From: Clostridia bacterium | Lineage (GTDB): Bacteria; Bacillota; Clostridia; Oscillospirales; CAG-272 | Length of the DNA stretch: 64,000 nucleotides | Direction: 5' to 3' | Assembly (NCBI GenBank): GCA_017462385.1 | Contig: JAFTRE010000030.1 | Span: 43,917-107,916 of the forward strand | Shown: one piece after another, positions 42,914-51,365 of the stretch | Numbering within the stretch: position 1 is the first letter of the stretch | How the letters are laid out: every line of letters begins with the position of its first letter | Made by a program: the position numbers and the translations under genes | The notes under the pieces: generated by a model | The model's database searches: none | The model's input: only the letters and a program-made list of their open reading frames with translations | What the model was told of the DNA's origin: nothing

Positions 42914-42977
42914 GGGGGCATTCCTTTGTTTTTCGGGCGCAGACGCCATAATATTTTATATATTATATATTAACATA

Positions 42978-43002
42978 TTTTGTCTCGCTTTGCAAGACAA
43001 AA
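42978..43002. repeat. imperfect inverted repeat
   Basis: TTTTGTCTCGC, loop TTT, GCAAGACAAAA; ten of eleven positions pair. It sits near the expected promoter of the leftward membrane operon and could be an operator or a leader hairpin. Confidence 0.4.
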
Positions 43003-43170
43003 AACAAGTATTTCTCATTTTATGAAGAATTTTTGATGCGGCGCAAGGTGTTGGCGCGCGGATGGCTAAATATTTTTCGTCGAGATTAGTATTTATTTAA
43101 TTCAACGCTCTATACAGTTAATAAATTTGTATTATTTATTAAAATATTCATTCAAATATTCATTTTTGAC

Positions 43171-43199
43171 TTGACTTTAGCGGTGCGCGATTGTATAAT
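43171..43199 (+). promoter_or_regulatory. sigma-A promoter of the nusB operon
   Basis: TTGACT at 43171-43176, 17-nt spacer, TATAAT at 43194-43199. Confidence 0.82.
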
Positions 43200-43248
43200 A
43201 GAATATCATGGAGTAATAGCGTCGATAGACTTTGCGAAAGGAATACAC

Positions 43249-43671
43249 ATGACAAGAAGAGAAGCAAGAGAGGCAGTTTTCGGACTGCTGTTTGAAACAG
43301 ATTTTCACCCCTCCGACCCCGCCGAGGATATATTCGAGGTGTCCTGCGACAACCGCGAGATAGGTGAGGACGGCTATGTGCGCGCCGCATATTTCGGAGT
43401 GATCGAGCACATGGATGAGATAGACGCCATCATAGCCGAGCATTCACGCGGCTGGAAGACATACCGTATGTCGGGCATGTCGCGCGCGGCCATGCGGCTG
43501 TGCATCTGGGAGATGCTGTACGGCGACAATATCCCCGCGCCCGTTTCCATCAATGAGGCGGTCGAGCTGATAAAGAAATTTGATGACGCAAAGGCGCGCC
43601 CTTTTGTCAACGGGGTGCTCAACGCTGTCAAGAAAACTATAGAAAACCGCAAAAACGAAAGCAATGGATAA
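43249..43671 (+). CDS. nusB: transcription antitermination factor NusB
   Basis: 140-residue all-helical RNA-binding protein acting with NusE (S10) at boxA of rRNA operons. It opens TRREAREAVFGLLFETDF, and the C-terminal half has SRAAMRLCIWEML, PVSINEAVELIKKFDD and FVNGVLNAV, the family signature. The start is ATG 43249 (GAAAGGAA), not the upstream frame that runs through the promoter. It overlaps the next gene by eight bases; first gene of a long housekeeping operon. Confidence 0.95.
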   Translation: MTRREAREAVFGLLFETDFHPSDPAEDIFEVSCDNREIGEDGYVRAAYFGVIEHMDEIDAIIAEHSRGWKTYRMSGMSRAAMRLCIWEMLYGDNIPAPVSINEAVELIKKFDDAKARPFVNGVLNAVKKTIENRKNESNG

Positions 43672-44626
43672 GCTGTGCTACGTCGGTATTGACACCAGCA
43701 ACTATACCACCTCGGCGGCGATATGCGACGAGCGCGGTAACGTGCTCGCCAACCTCAAGCGTCCATTGCCGGTAGCCGAGGGCGGATGCGGTCTGCGTCA
43801 GAGCGACGCTTTGTTTGCCCACGTTAAAAACCTGCCCTCGCTCATGCAGGAGCTTGGTGAGCGGCTTGACGGCTACCGTGTTGCGGCGGTCGGAGTGTCT
43901 GCTCGCCCGAGGGATGTCGAGGGCTCGTATATGCCGTGCTTTCTCGCGGGTGAGGCGGCTGCCGCGGCGTTTGCCGCCGGACGGGATGTGCCCGTCTACA
44001 GCTTTTCGCACCAGAGCGGACATATCATGGCGGCGGCGTATTCATCGGGCGAGTCGGAAAAGCTACTTTCTGCACCCTTTTGCGCCTTTCATGTGTCGGG
44101 AGGGACGACCGAGATAGTTCGCGTCGAGCCGAGGACTGCCGGCTTTGATGTTACTCTGCTGGGCGGAACGCGCGACCTCAACGCGGGACAGGCTATCGAC
44201 CGAGTGGGCGTTGCCATGGGACTGAAATTCCCGTGCGGTCCCGAGCTTGAGCGTCTGGCGCTGGCGAACACAGCCAAGATTCCCAAACCCAAAATTTGTG
44301 TTGATGGACTCGAATGCAATCTTTCGGGTCTTGAAAATCTGGCGCGCGGACTGTATCAAAAAGAGGGTAGTGCCGAGCTTTGCGCGGCGTATGTTCTGCG
44401 CTTTGTCGGTGAGACATTGAGAGCACTCACTCGCAATTTGCGCGAGAGATATGAGGGCGTGAGCGTGCTGTTCGCGGGCGGCGTCATGAGTAATTCAATC
44501 ATTAAAAATATGCTTGGCGGCGAGGGAAATGTTTATTTTTCCGAGCCTGCTTTTTCCGCCGATAATGCGGCTGGGGTCTCGCTTTTGTGCCGTGCCGCGC
44601 GCCTCGCGGGAGGTGAGCGGGTATGA
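43664..44626 (+). CDS. TsaD-like (Kae1/Qri7 family, peptidase M22) paralog
   Basis: 320-residue ASKHA-fold protein. It begins VGIDTSNYTTSAAI and has the metal-type motif SHQSGHIMAA (His-x3-His) near residue 112, FHVSGGTTEIVRVE near 145, DLNAGQAIDRVGVAMGL near 171 and FSADNAAG near 300. TsaD makes the t6A modification of tRNA. This copy, placed between nusB and xseA as in many Clostridia, is a divergent paralog whose role is not established; a true tsaD is expected elsewhere. It overlaps both neighbours. Confidence 0.82.
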   Translation: MDKLCYVGIDTSNYTTSAAICDERGNVLANLKRPLPVAEGGCGLRQSDALFAHVKNLPSLMQELGERLDGYRVAAVGVSARPRDVEGSYMPCFLAGEAAAAAFAAGRDVPVYSFSHQSGHIMAAAYSSGESEKLLSAPFCAFHVSGGTTEIVRVEPRTAGFDVTLLGGTRDLNAGQAIDRVGVAMGLKFPCGPELERLALANTAKIPKPKICVDGLECNLSGLENLARGLYQKEGSAELCAAYVLRFVGETLRALTRNLRERYEGVSVLFAGGVMSNSIIKNMLGGEGNVYFSEPAFSADNAAGVSLLCRAARLAGGERV

Positions 44627-45843
44627 CGGACGAGCGCAGAATGTTCAGCGTAACGCAGGTCAATGAGTACATCAAAATGCTCATCGACGGTGCGCCCGCG
44701 CTGTCGCATATTATGATACGTGGCGAGATATCAAATTTTAAAAATCATTACGCGACGGGACACTTTTACTTCACTCTCAAGGACGAATCAAGCGCGATGA
44801 AGGCTGTCATGTTCCGCAGCTCTGCTCAACGGCTGGGCTTTGTGCCGCAGGACGGCATGAAGGTCATAGTCGCGGGGCGGGTGTCGGTGTTCCCGCGTGA
44901 CGGCGTGTATCAGATATATGCCGAGGATATACAGCCCGACGGCGTCGGGGCACTGTATTTTGCCTTTGAGCAGCTTAAAAACAAGCTGGAATCGGAGGGG
45001 CTGTTCGATCCCGCACGCAAGCGGGCGATAGTTCGTTTCCCGAAAAAAATAGGTATCGTTACCTCGCCTACGGGCGCGGCGATACGGGATATGATAAATA
45101 TTATCACACGTCGGTATCCTGCGGTGCAGCTTTATATCTACCCCGCGCAGGTACAGGGGCCGTCGGCCCCGGCTACGCTGTGCGCGGGAATTGAGTTTTT
45201 CAATACCGCACTGCCCGTTGACACTATAATCATCGGCCGCGGCGGCGGTTCGCTGGAGGATCTTTGGGCTTTTAATAACGAAAAGCTGGCTCGCTATGTT
45301 GCGGCATCAAATATCCCCGTCATATCGGCGGTTGGACATGAGGTGGACTTCACCATTTGCGATTTTGCCGCCGACCTGCGGGCACCTACGCCGTCAGCCG
45401 CGGCGGAGCTTGCAGTGCCCGACAGAGCAGAGCTGAGTCAGCGTGTTTCGGCGCTGTCATCACGTCTCGGCTCGGCGCTCGAGCGCGGCGTTGCCGAAAA
45501 AAGGCGGAGGCTGGATGCGCTTGCCGCGTCGAGAATATTGAGTGACCCGATGAGGTTTGTTGACGATAAAAAGATGACGGTAGCAAGTCTCGGCGAGCGG
45601 CTTGACGGTGCGGCGGGGCGTGTTTGCGAGACCGGCCAAAGAGAGCTGTCGGCGCGCGCGGCACAGCTTGGCGCGCTGAACCCGTTCGCGGTGCTGACGC
45701 GCGGATATTCGGCGATGTTTATTGACGGATGTGCGGTCAAATCTGTAAAGCAGTTGTCCGCGGGCGAGAGGGTAAAGCTTCGCTTGAGTGACGGCGAGGC
45801 GGAGGCTGACATCACAAATACAAAAGAATTTGGGAATTTATAA
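44623..45843 (+). CDS. xseA: exodeoxyribonuclease VII large subunit
   Basis: 406 residues. Degrades single-stranded DNA with XseB. An N-terminal OB fold (about 1-100, SHIMIRGEISNFKNH ... GHFYFTLKDE) precedes the catalytic domain with KKIGIVTSPTGAAIRD near residue 142, IIGRGGGSLEDLWAFN near 206 and PVISAVGHEVDFTICDFAADLRAP near 232, then a C-terminal coiled coil. Overlaps xseB by one base. Confidence 0.96.
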   Translation: MTDERRMFSVTQVNEYIKMLIDGAPALSHIMIRGEISNFKNHYATGHFYFTLKDESSAMKAVMFRSSAQRLGFVPQDGMKVIVAGRVSVFPRDGVYQIYAEDIQPDGVGALYFAFEQLKNKLESEGLFDPARKRAIVRFPKKIGIVTSPTGAAIRDMINIITRRYPAVQLYIYPAQVQGPSAPATLCAGIEFFNTALPVDTIIIGRGGGSLEDLWAFNNEKLARYVAASNIPVISAVGHEVDFTICDFAADLRAPTPSAAAELAVPDRAELSQRVSALSSRLGSALERGVAEKRRRLDALAASRILSDPMRFVDDKKMTVASLGERLDGAAGRVCETGQRELSARAAQLGALNPFAVLTRGYSAMFIDGCAVKSVKQLSAGERVKLRLSDGEAEADITNTKEFGNL

Positions 45844-46076
45844 TGGAAAATATGAGCTTTGAGCAGTCTCTTGCGAGACTGGACGAAATAGTAAAACTGC
45901 TTGAGAGCGGTAATGCGCCGCTGGAGGAGTCCATGAAGCTTTATGAAGAGGGCATCGCGCTTGTGCGGCGGTGTAACGGCGAGCTTGAACGGACGGAAGC
46001 AAAAATAAAACTTCTTCAAAGCGGCGAGAACGGCAAAATGACTGTCGTCGATTTTGATGCGGAGGAGGCAAATTGA
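45843..46076 (+). CDS. xseB: exodeoxyribonuclease VII small subunit
   Basis: 77 residues, helical hairpin: SFEQSLARLDEIVKLLESG, then LEESMKLYEEGIALVRRC, the family pattern. It binds the XseA coiled coil to form the active nuclease. The start overlaps the xseA stop (TAATG), so the two are coupled. Confidence 0.94.
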   Translation: MENMSFEQSLARLDEIVKLLESGNAPLEESMKLYEEGIALVRRCNGELERTEAKIKLLQSGENGKMTVVDFDAEEAN

Positions 46077-46077
46077 G

Positions 46078-46983
46078 ATGCGAAATGAGCTTACGAAAAA
46101 CGATGTTATAAAAATGCTGGATGAGGACGGCAGGCTGGTGGAAAAGGCGCTGCACGGTTATCTCGCGGCAAACGATATACACCTGCAGGTGTTGCTTGAT
46201 GCAGAGCGCTACAGCATTTTCGCGGGCGGCAAGCGGATTCGCCCCTCGCTGGTGCTTGAGTTTTGCCGACTTTTCGGCGGTGAGGTCAAGGCGGCACTGC
46301 CGTTTGCCTGCGCGGTCGAAATGATACACACCTATTCTCTCATACACGACGATCTGCCCTGCATGGATGACGACGAGCTGCGCCGCGGTCGCCCTACCTG
46401 TCACCGTCAGTTCGGAGAAGCAAACGCGCTTCTTGCGGGCGATGCACTGCTGACATATGCTTTTGAGATCACCGCGCAGAACAAGCATGTTACCGACCTT
46501 TGCGCAACAGAGGCGGTGGTGGCGCTTGCCAAGGCGGCGGGAAGTCTCGGTATGGTCGGCGGACAGGTCATAGACCTTATCGGAGAGACCAAGCCACTCG
46601 ATTTCACAACGCTCCTGCGTCTGCACAGACTTAAAACGGGCGCTATGATAAAGGTGTCGGCACTGCTCGGCTGTATGGCGGCAGGGCTCGGAAAGGGCGA
46701 TATGAAGTCGCTGGCGGCGACGGATTACGCCGAAAAAATAGGACTTGTATTCCAAATAATTGATGATATACTTGACGTCACGGGCGATGAAAAAATGCTC
46801 GGCAAGGCGTGCGGCAACGATGCGGCGCACAACAAGACCACGTTTATGACGTATTTCAGCCCTGAGGACGCACGCAAATATGCGGGCGAGCTTACCGATC
46901 GCGCCGTTGCGTCCATTCACAAATACCCCGGCAGTGAGCGGCTTTGCGCGCTTGCATACTTTCTGCTTGACAGAGAGTATTGA
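46078..46983 (+). CDS. ispA: polyprenyl (farnesyl/geranylgeranyl) diphosphate synthase
   Basis: 301 residues. Condenses IPP with allylic diphosphates to build farnesyl or longer chains. First Asp-rich motif DDLPCMDDDELRRGRPT (Asp 91, 92), second FQIIDDILDVTGD near residue 220, substrate motif GGKRIRP at 50-56. The start at 46078 follows GGAGGCAAATTG; an earlier in-frame ATG overlaps xseB. Product chain length cannot be fixed from sequence, though the operon position matches farnesyl synthases. Overlaps tlyA by one base. Confidence 0.93.
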   Translation: MRNELTKNDVIKMLDEDGRLVEKALHGYLAANDIHLQVLLDAERYSIFAGGKRIRPSLVLEFCRLFGGEVKAALPFACAVEMIHTYSLIHDDLPCMDDDELRRGRPTCHRQFGEANALLAGDALLTYAFEITAQNKHVTDLCATEAVVALAKAAGSLGMVGGQVIDLIGETKPLDFTTLLRLHRLKTGAMIKVSALLGCMAAGLGKGDMKSLAATDYAEKIGLVFQIIDDILDVTGDEKMLGKACGNDAAHNKTTFMTYFSPEDARKYAGELTDRAVASIHKYPGSERLCALAYFLLDREY

Positions 46984-47765
46984 TGAGAGCAGATGTTTTT
47001 CTCGTTTCGCATGCGCACGCGCGCAGTCGCGAGGCGGCAAAGCGGTTGATCGAGGCGGGACGGGTTAGCATCGATGGCGTAAAGGTGGCCAAAGCCGCCG
47101 CCGATGTCGATGAGAATACAGCGCACGAGGTCAGTGTGATAGAAACGGACGAATTCGTCAGCCGCGGCGGTTATAAGCTTGAGGCGGCGCTGGACGCTTT
47201 CGGTATCAGTGTCGCCGGAATGCGCGCGGTGGATATCGGCGCGTCGACGGGCGGATTTACCGATTGCTTGCTCCGACGTGGCGCGAGCGCTGTGTATGCC
47301 GCCGATTCGGGGCATGACCAGCTTGACGCGGCATTGCGAGAGGATGCAAGGGTAGTCAATATCGAGGGCTTCAACGCCCGCCGCCTTTGCGAGGGCGAGC
47401 GTGGCGGCATCGAGGCGGGACTTGATATTGCCGTTATGGATGTGTCATTTATTTCGCAGACGTATATTTTGCCCGGTATTCCGAATGTGTTGCGCGAGGG
47501 CGGAGTGCTCATCAGCCTTATCAAGCCACAGTTCGAGGCGGGCAGGGGTGCTGTCGGAAAGGGCGGCATCGTAAAACACAAGCAAGACAGGCTGGCAGCC
47601 GTGCGGCGCGTTATGGATTGCGCGGCGGCGAGCGGCTTTGGATATATAGGGCTTATTACCTCGCCCATCACGGGTGGGGACGGAAATGTCGAATACCTGC
47701 TTGCCGCTCGGTGTGGCGGCGGGACGGATTTTCCCGATGCTCGGGACATCCAAAAACTGATATAG
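46983..47765 (+). CDS. tlyA: TlyA family rRNA (cytidine-2'-O)-methyltransferase
   Basis: 260 residues. An N-terminal S4 RNA-binding domain (about 1-60: RADVFLVSHAHARSREAAKR) and a Rossmann FtsJ-type methyltransferase with the SAM motif AVDIGASTGGFTDCLLRRGA near residue 82. Family members methylate ribose of 16S/23S rRNA; older names call them hemolysin A. The TGATG junction with ispA gives the start. Confidence 0.93.
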   Translation: MRADVFLVSHAHARSREAAKRLIEAGRVSIDGVKVAKAAADVDENTAHEVSVIETDEFVSRGGYKLEAALDAFGISVAGMRAVDIGASTGGFTDCLLRRGASAVYAADSGHDQLDAALREDARVVNIEGFNARRLCEGERGGIEAGLDIAVMDVSFISQTYILPGIPNVLREGGVLISLIKPQFEAGRGAVGKGGIVKHKQDRLAAVRRVMDCAAASGFGYIGLITSPITGGDGNVEYLLAARCGGGTDFPDARDIQKLI

Positions 47766-47775
47766 GGAGGTCATC

Positions 47776-48657
47776 GTGAACAAAATAAAACATGTCGCCA
47801 TCATAACAAATTATAATATAACCGAAAAGGCATTGGCGGCTGTTTCGGTGGCGGAAAAATTCATAAAATTCGGTTGTGAAATACTTATCGCGGGCTCAGC
47901 GAAGGAGCGCCTCGGACGTATGCGCAGACTGCGCCGAGAATATGTCTTTTTACCTCTCGAGGAGGTATATTCGAGAGCGGACATACTTGTAGTGCTCGGC
48001 GGCGACGGCTCGATACTTGAGGCGGCGCGCCGTGCGGCGATCACAAAAACGCCCATTCTCGGTATCAATCTCGGCCGGCTCGGCTATATGGCGGAGCTGG
48101 AGATGGATGAGCTGAGACTGATATCGCGGCTGTTTGACGGTAGCTTTTCGATAGACGAGCGAAGCATGCTGGGCGTTACCATGATAGATAACAAGGGTCA
48201 GAAAAAGCTGTCGTCATTTGCGCTTAACGATGCGGTTGTGTCGGGCGGTTCGGTGGCAAGAATGGTAGATATCGAACTTTTGGCGGGTAGCGAGCATGTC
48301 ACTACCTATCGCGCCGACGGGCTTATCATAGCAACGCCGACGGGCTCGACGGCGTATTCAATGTCTGCGGGAGGCGCAATATGCGATCCGGCGCTCAACT
48401 GCTTTTGCGTGACTCCCATTTGTCCGCATTCGCTGGCGGCGCGCCCCCTTATTTTCCCCGACAGCGCGACACTGGAGGTGCGAAATATTTGCGACAGAGA
48501 AAAAAATCTGTTTCTTACCATTGATGGGCGCACCAATTACGAGCTGTTCCGCGGAGAGGTAGTTCGCATAACAAAATCCGATAAGACCACCCGCCTTATA
48601 ACATTGCGCGACAGAAGCTTTTACGGAACGTTGCGTCACAAAATGGTAAACGGCTAA
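47776..48657 (+). CDS. nadK: NAD kinase
   Basis: 293 residues. Phosphorylates NAD to NADP. The GGDG motif is at residues 75-78 (LVVLGGDGSILEAAR), with the second motif ATPTGSTAYSMSAGGAI near 187. The start is GTG with GGGAGG eight bases upstream. Fourth-from-last gene of the conserved nusB-recN cluster, directly before argR. Confidence 0.96.
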   Translation: MNKIKHVAIITNYNITEKALAAVSVAEKFIKFGCEILIAGSAKERLGRMRRLRREYVFLPLEEVYSRADILVVLGGDGSILEAARRAAITKTPILGINLGRLGYMAELEMDELRLISRLFDGSFSIDERSMLGVTMIDNKGQKKLSSFALNDAVVSGGSVARMVDIELLAGSEHVTTYRADGLIIATPTGSTAYSMSAGGAICDPALNCFCVTPICPHSLAARPLIFPDSATLEVRNICDREKNLFLTIDGRTNYELFRGEVVRITKSDKTTRLITLRDRSFYGTLRHKMVNG

Positions 48658-48681
48658 ACAAGAAAGGCATGGAGATATATA

Positions 48682-49137
48682 ATGAAAGCAACAAGACAGC
48701 AGGCGATACTGCGGCTTGTATCTGAGGAAACGATACAAACGCAGGATGAGTTGATCGCTCGCCTTGGCGAGATGGGATATTGTGTAACTCAGGCTACGGT
48801 ATCGCGCGACATTCGCCAGCTAAAGCTGACCAAAGTGCCTACGGGGCAGGGGACTTACAGATATATGGTTCCGAACAGTGTGTCGGGGCAGCATGTCACG
48901 AAAATAAACGAAACGTTGCTCGCGGCAGTTACAAAAACCGACCATGTCGGAAATATAGTGGTCATAACCACATATCCCGGAATGGCGCAGGCGGTAGCGG
49001 CGGGCGTTGATCAGTCAAAAACGTCGGATATCCTGGGCTGTGTTGCGGGCGACGATACTATTATCGTTATCACTCGTTCGGAGCAGGCGGCGTGCGAATT
49101 TTGCGCTGACTTTGTTCCCGACAAGCTGCGAGGCTGA
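48682..49137 (+). CDS. argR: arginine repressor ArgR/AhrC
   Basis: 151 residues. An N-terminal winged helix (RQQAILRLVSEETIQTQDEL, ATVSRDIRQLKL) and a C-terminal hexamerisation/arginine-binding domain with VITTYPGMAQAVAAGVDQ and GCVAGDDTIIVITRS, where the GDDT motif binds L-arginine. It represses arginine synthesis genes at ARG boxes; none is obvious nearby. Position before recN is typical for Firmicutes. Confidence 0.96.
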   Translation: MKATRQQAILRLVSEETIQTQDELIARLGEMGYCVTQATVSRDIRQLKLTKVPTGQGTYRYMVPNSVSGQHVTKINETLLAAVTKTDHVGNIVVITTYPGMAQAVAAGVDQSKTSDILGCVAGDDTIIVITRSEQAACEFCADFVPDKLRG

Positions 49138-49145
49138 GGCGATAT

Positions 49146-50807
49146 ATGCTCAGATCTTTACAGATAAGAAATATTGCCGTAATAAAGTCGGCGGATATCG
49201 AGCTTGGCGACGCTTTTACAGTGCTTACGGGCGAGACGGGTGCGGGCAAGTCGATAATAATTGACAGTATTTCACTGCTTCTCGGCAGTCGCGCACCGCG
49301 TGAGCTGATACGCTCGGGCGAGAGCCGCGCAACGGTTACCGCACTTTTTGAGGGCGTAGGCGCTGGAACGCTCGAGTTGCTCGAGAGCTACGGCGTGGTG
49401 TGCGAGGACGGAAGTGTATTGCTCAGCCGAACCGTTTCGTCAGACGGGCGCTCTACAGCGCATGCCAACGGACAGTCGGTAACGCAGGCGATGCTGCGCG
49501 AGATCGGGCGGACACTGATAACGATTCACGGTCAGCACGACAATCAGCGCCTGATGCAGAAAGCATATCATATTCGCTTGCTGGACGCTTATGCGGGGCT
49601 TGACGGGCGCCTTGCCGAATACCGCGAGGTATATGAGCGGTTGCGATCTCAGCGGTCCGAGCTTGAAGCGCTGAAGCGGGACGAGGCGGAAAAAATACGC
49701 CTGCGAGATATTCTTGAATACCAGATAAAAGAGATCGATGCGGCTCGCTTGCGTGCAGGCGAGGAGGAGGAGCTGAGCACCGAGCGCCTGCGACTCCAGA
49801 GCATTGAAAAAATAAAAAAGCAGACCGATTTTGCTTATCGGGCACTGCACGGAAGTGACAAGGGCTCGGTAACACTTCTACTCGATCGCGCGGGCGCGGC
49901 GCTGTCGCAGATATCGGGTGTTATTCCCGAGGCGGCGGAGCTTGCCGAGCGGCTGGCGAGCTGCCGATATGAGGTGGAGGATATCGCCATGACGGCGCGC
50001 GGTTTTGCCGACGACACCGATGGCGATCCCACCGCGCGTCTGGATAAAATAGAGAGCAGACTTGACACAATATCACGTCTCGAGCGCAAATACGGCTCGG
50101 ATATCGCCGCTGTGCGTGCTTTCCGCGACGATGCCGCGGCGCGGCTTGACGCGCTTGACAATATCGACGCGCGAGCCGATGAGCTTGAAGACAGCATTAA
50201 AAAGCTGGAGGCGCAGGCACGTGCGCTTGCCGAAAAATTGACCGAGCGTCGGGCAATGTGCGCGAAAGAAGCGGCGGCGCGAGTTTGCGATACACTGTCG
50301 TATCTCGATATGCCGGGCGTCAAGTTTGAGATAGCCGTCAGAGCGACCGAGCTGTGCGCCGACGGCGCCGACGAGGTCGAGTTTATGATAGCCGCAAATC
50401 CTGGTGAGCCTGCGGTGCCGCTTGCGAAGACCGCGTCGGGCGGCGAGCTGTCGAGAGTCATGCTGGCGCTCAAATGCGTGTTGTCCGAAAACGACGGCAT
50501 CGACACCATGATATTCGATGAGGTTGATGCGGGAATTTCGGGAAAGACATCCCGCAAGGTCGGTGTCAAGCTGAGCGAGCTGTCCAGGAGCGCACAGGTG
50601 CTGTGCGTAACGCATTCGGCTCAGATAGCCTCGCTTGCAGACGACCATTTGCTCATATCCAAGTCCGAGGTGGACGGGCGCGCCGAAACAGGCGTGCGTG
50701 CTATCGAGGGCGAGGCGAGAGTAGATGAGATCGCCCGAATACTTGGCGGCATAAATATCACCGAAACACAGCGCGATGCCGCAAGGGAGTTGATGAAGCA
50801 TGAATAA
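49146..50807 (+). CDS. recN: DNA repair protein RecN
   Basis: 553-residue SMC-like ATPase for double-strand break repair. Walker A GETGAGKS at residues 29-36, long central coiled coils (about 155-370), signature KTASGGELSRVMLALK near 428 and Walker B DTMIFDEVDAGISG near 455, all intact. Weak ribosome site (GAGGCG); overlaps the next gene by eight bases. Last of the conserved cluster. Confidence 0.96.
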   Translation: MLRSLQIRNIAVIKSADIELGDAFTVLTGETGAGKSIIIDSISLLLGSRAPRELIRSGESRATVTALFEGVGAGTLELLESYGVVCEDGSVLLSRTVSSDGRSTAHANGQSVTQAMLREIGRTLITIHGQHDNQRLMQKAYHIRLLDAYAGLDGRLAEYREVYERLRSQRSELEALKRDEAEKIRLRDILEYQIKEIDAARLRAGEEEELSTERLRLQSIEKIKKQTDFAYRALHGSDKGSVTLLLDRAGAALSQISGVIPEAAELAERLASCRYEVEDIAMTARGFADDTDGDPTARLDKIESRLDTISRLERKYGSDIAAVRAFRDDAAARLDALDNIDARADELEDSIKKLEAQARALAEKLTERRAMCAKEAAARVCDTLSYLDMPGVKFEIAVRATELCADGADEVEFMIAANPGEPAVPLAKTASGGELSRVMLALKCVLSENDGIDTMIFDEVDAGISGKTSRKVGVKLSELSRSAQVLCVTHSAQIASLADDHLLISKSEVDGRAETGVRAIEGEARVDEIARILGGINITETQRDAARELMKHE

Positions 50808-51270
50808 AACAAATGCAATGCGCCGTCTTGATACGGCAAAAATAAAGTACGAAATTTGTGAGTACGTCCCCGACGAGAGCGACCTGTCGGGCGTGCATGT
50901 AGCAGAGCAAATAGGCAAGCCGCCCGAGATAGTTTTCAAAACGCTCGCCGCGCGGGGAGACAAAACCGGCATCGTGGTATTTTGTATTCCATGTGCCAAA
51001 GAGCTTGACATGAAGGCAGCGGCAGCGGCCAGCAGAAACAAAAGCATAGAGCTGCTTCACGTTAAGGACCTGCTCGCGGCTACGGGCTATATCCGCGGCG
51101 GTGTATCGCCTATCGGCATGAAAAAAAGCTACCCGACTTACATTGATGCATCGGCACAGGATCACGAGGAAATTACCCTGAGTGCGGGTATGAAGGGGGC
51201 TCAACTCCTTCTTAACAGCGCAGAGATAATAAAGTTCCTCGGCGCCACGGTGTGTCCTATCACACGATGA
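50800..51270 (+). CDS. ybaK: Cys-tRNA(Pro) deacylase, YbaK/EbsC family
   Basis: 156 residues of the YbaK editing fold. It hydrolyses Cys wrongly attached to tRNA-Pro. Conserved elements: a strand with GKPPEIVFKTLAARGD (catalytic Lys near residue 48), VVFCIPCAKELDMKAAA, and GGVSPIGMKKSYPTYID near 104-120. The start overlaps recN, so it is part of the same transcript. The family assignment is firm; exact substrate is by homology. Confidence 0.92.
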   Translation: MNKTNAMRRLDTAKIKYEICEYVPDESDLSGVHVAEQIGKPPEIVFKTLAARGDKTGIVVFCIPCAKELDMKAAAAASRNKSIELLHVKDLLAATGYIRGGVSPIGMKKSYPTYIDASAQDHEEITLSAGMKGAQLLLNSAEIIKFLGATVCPITR

Positions 51271-51365
51271 TGCGTATCACAATAAAAGAATAATATTTTA
51301 TTTGACAAACAATAAATTCGGCAGCGTGATGCGCTTGCCGTGAAAGAAAGAAACGGAAAAGACTT

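Larger units (their letters stand above)
42950..43248. other. AT-rich divergent intergenic region
   Basis: Between the leftward membrane gene and rightward nusB. It contains the inverted repeat at 42978-43002, the nusB promoter at 43171-43199, and two direct ATTCA-type repeats near 43147-43163. No gene seen on either strand. Confidence 0.5.
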
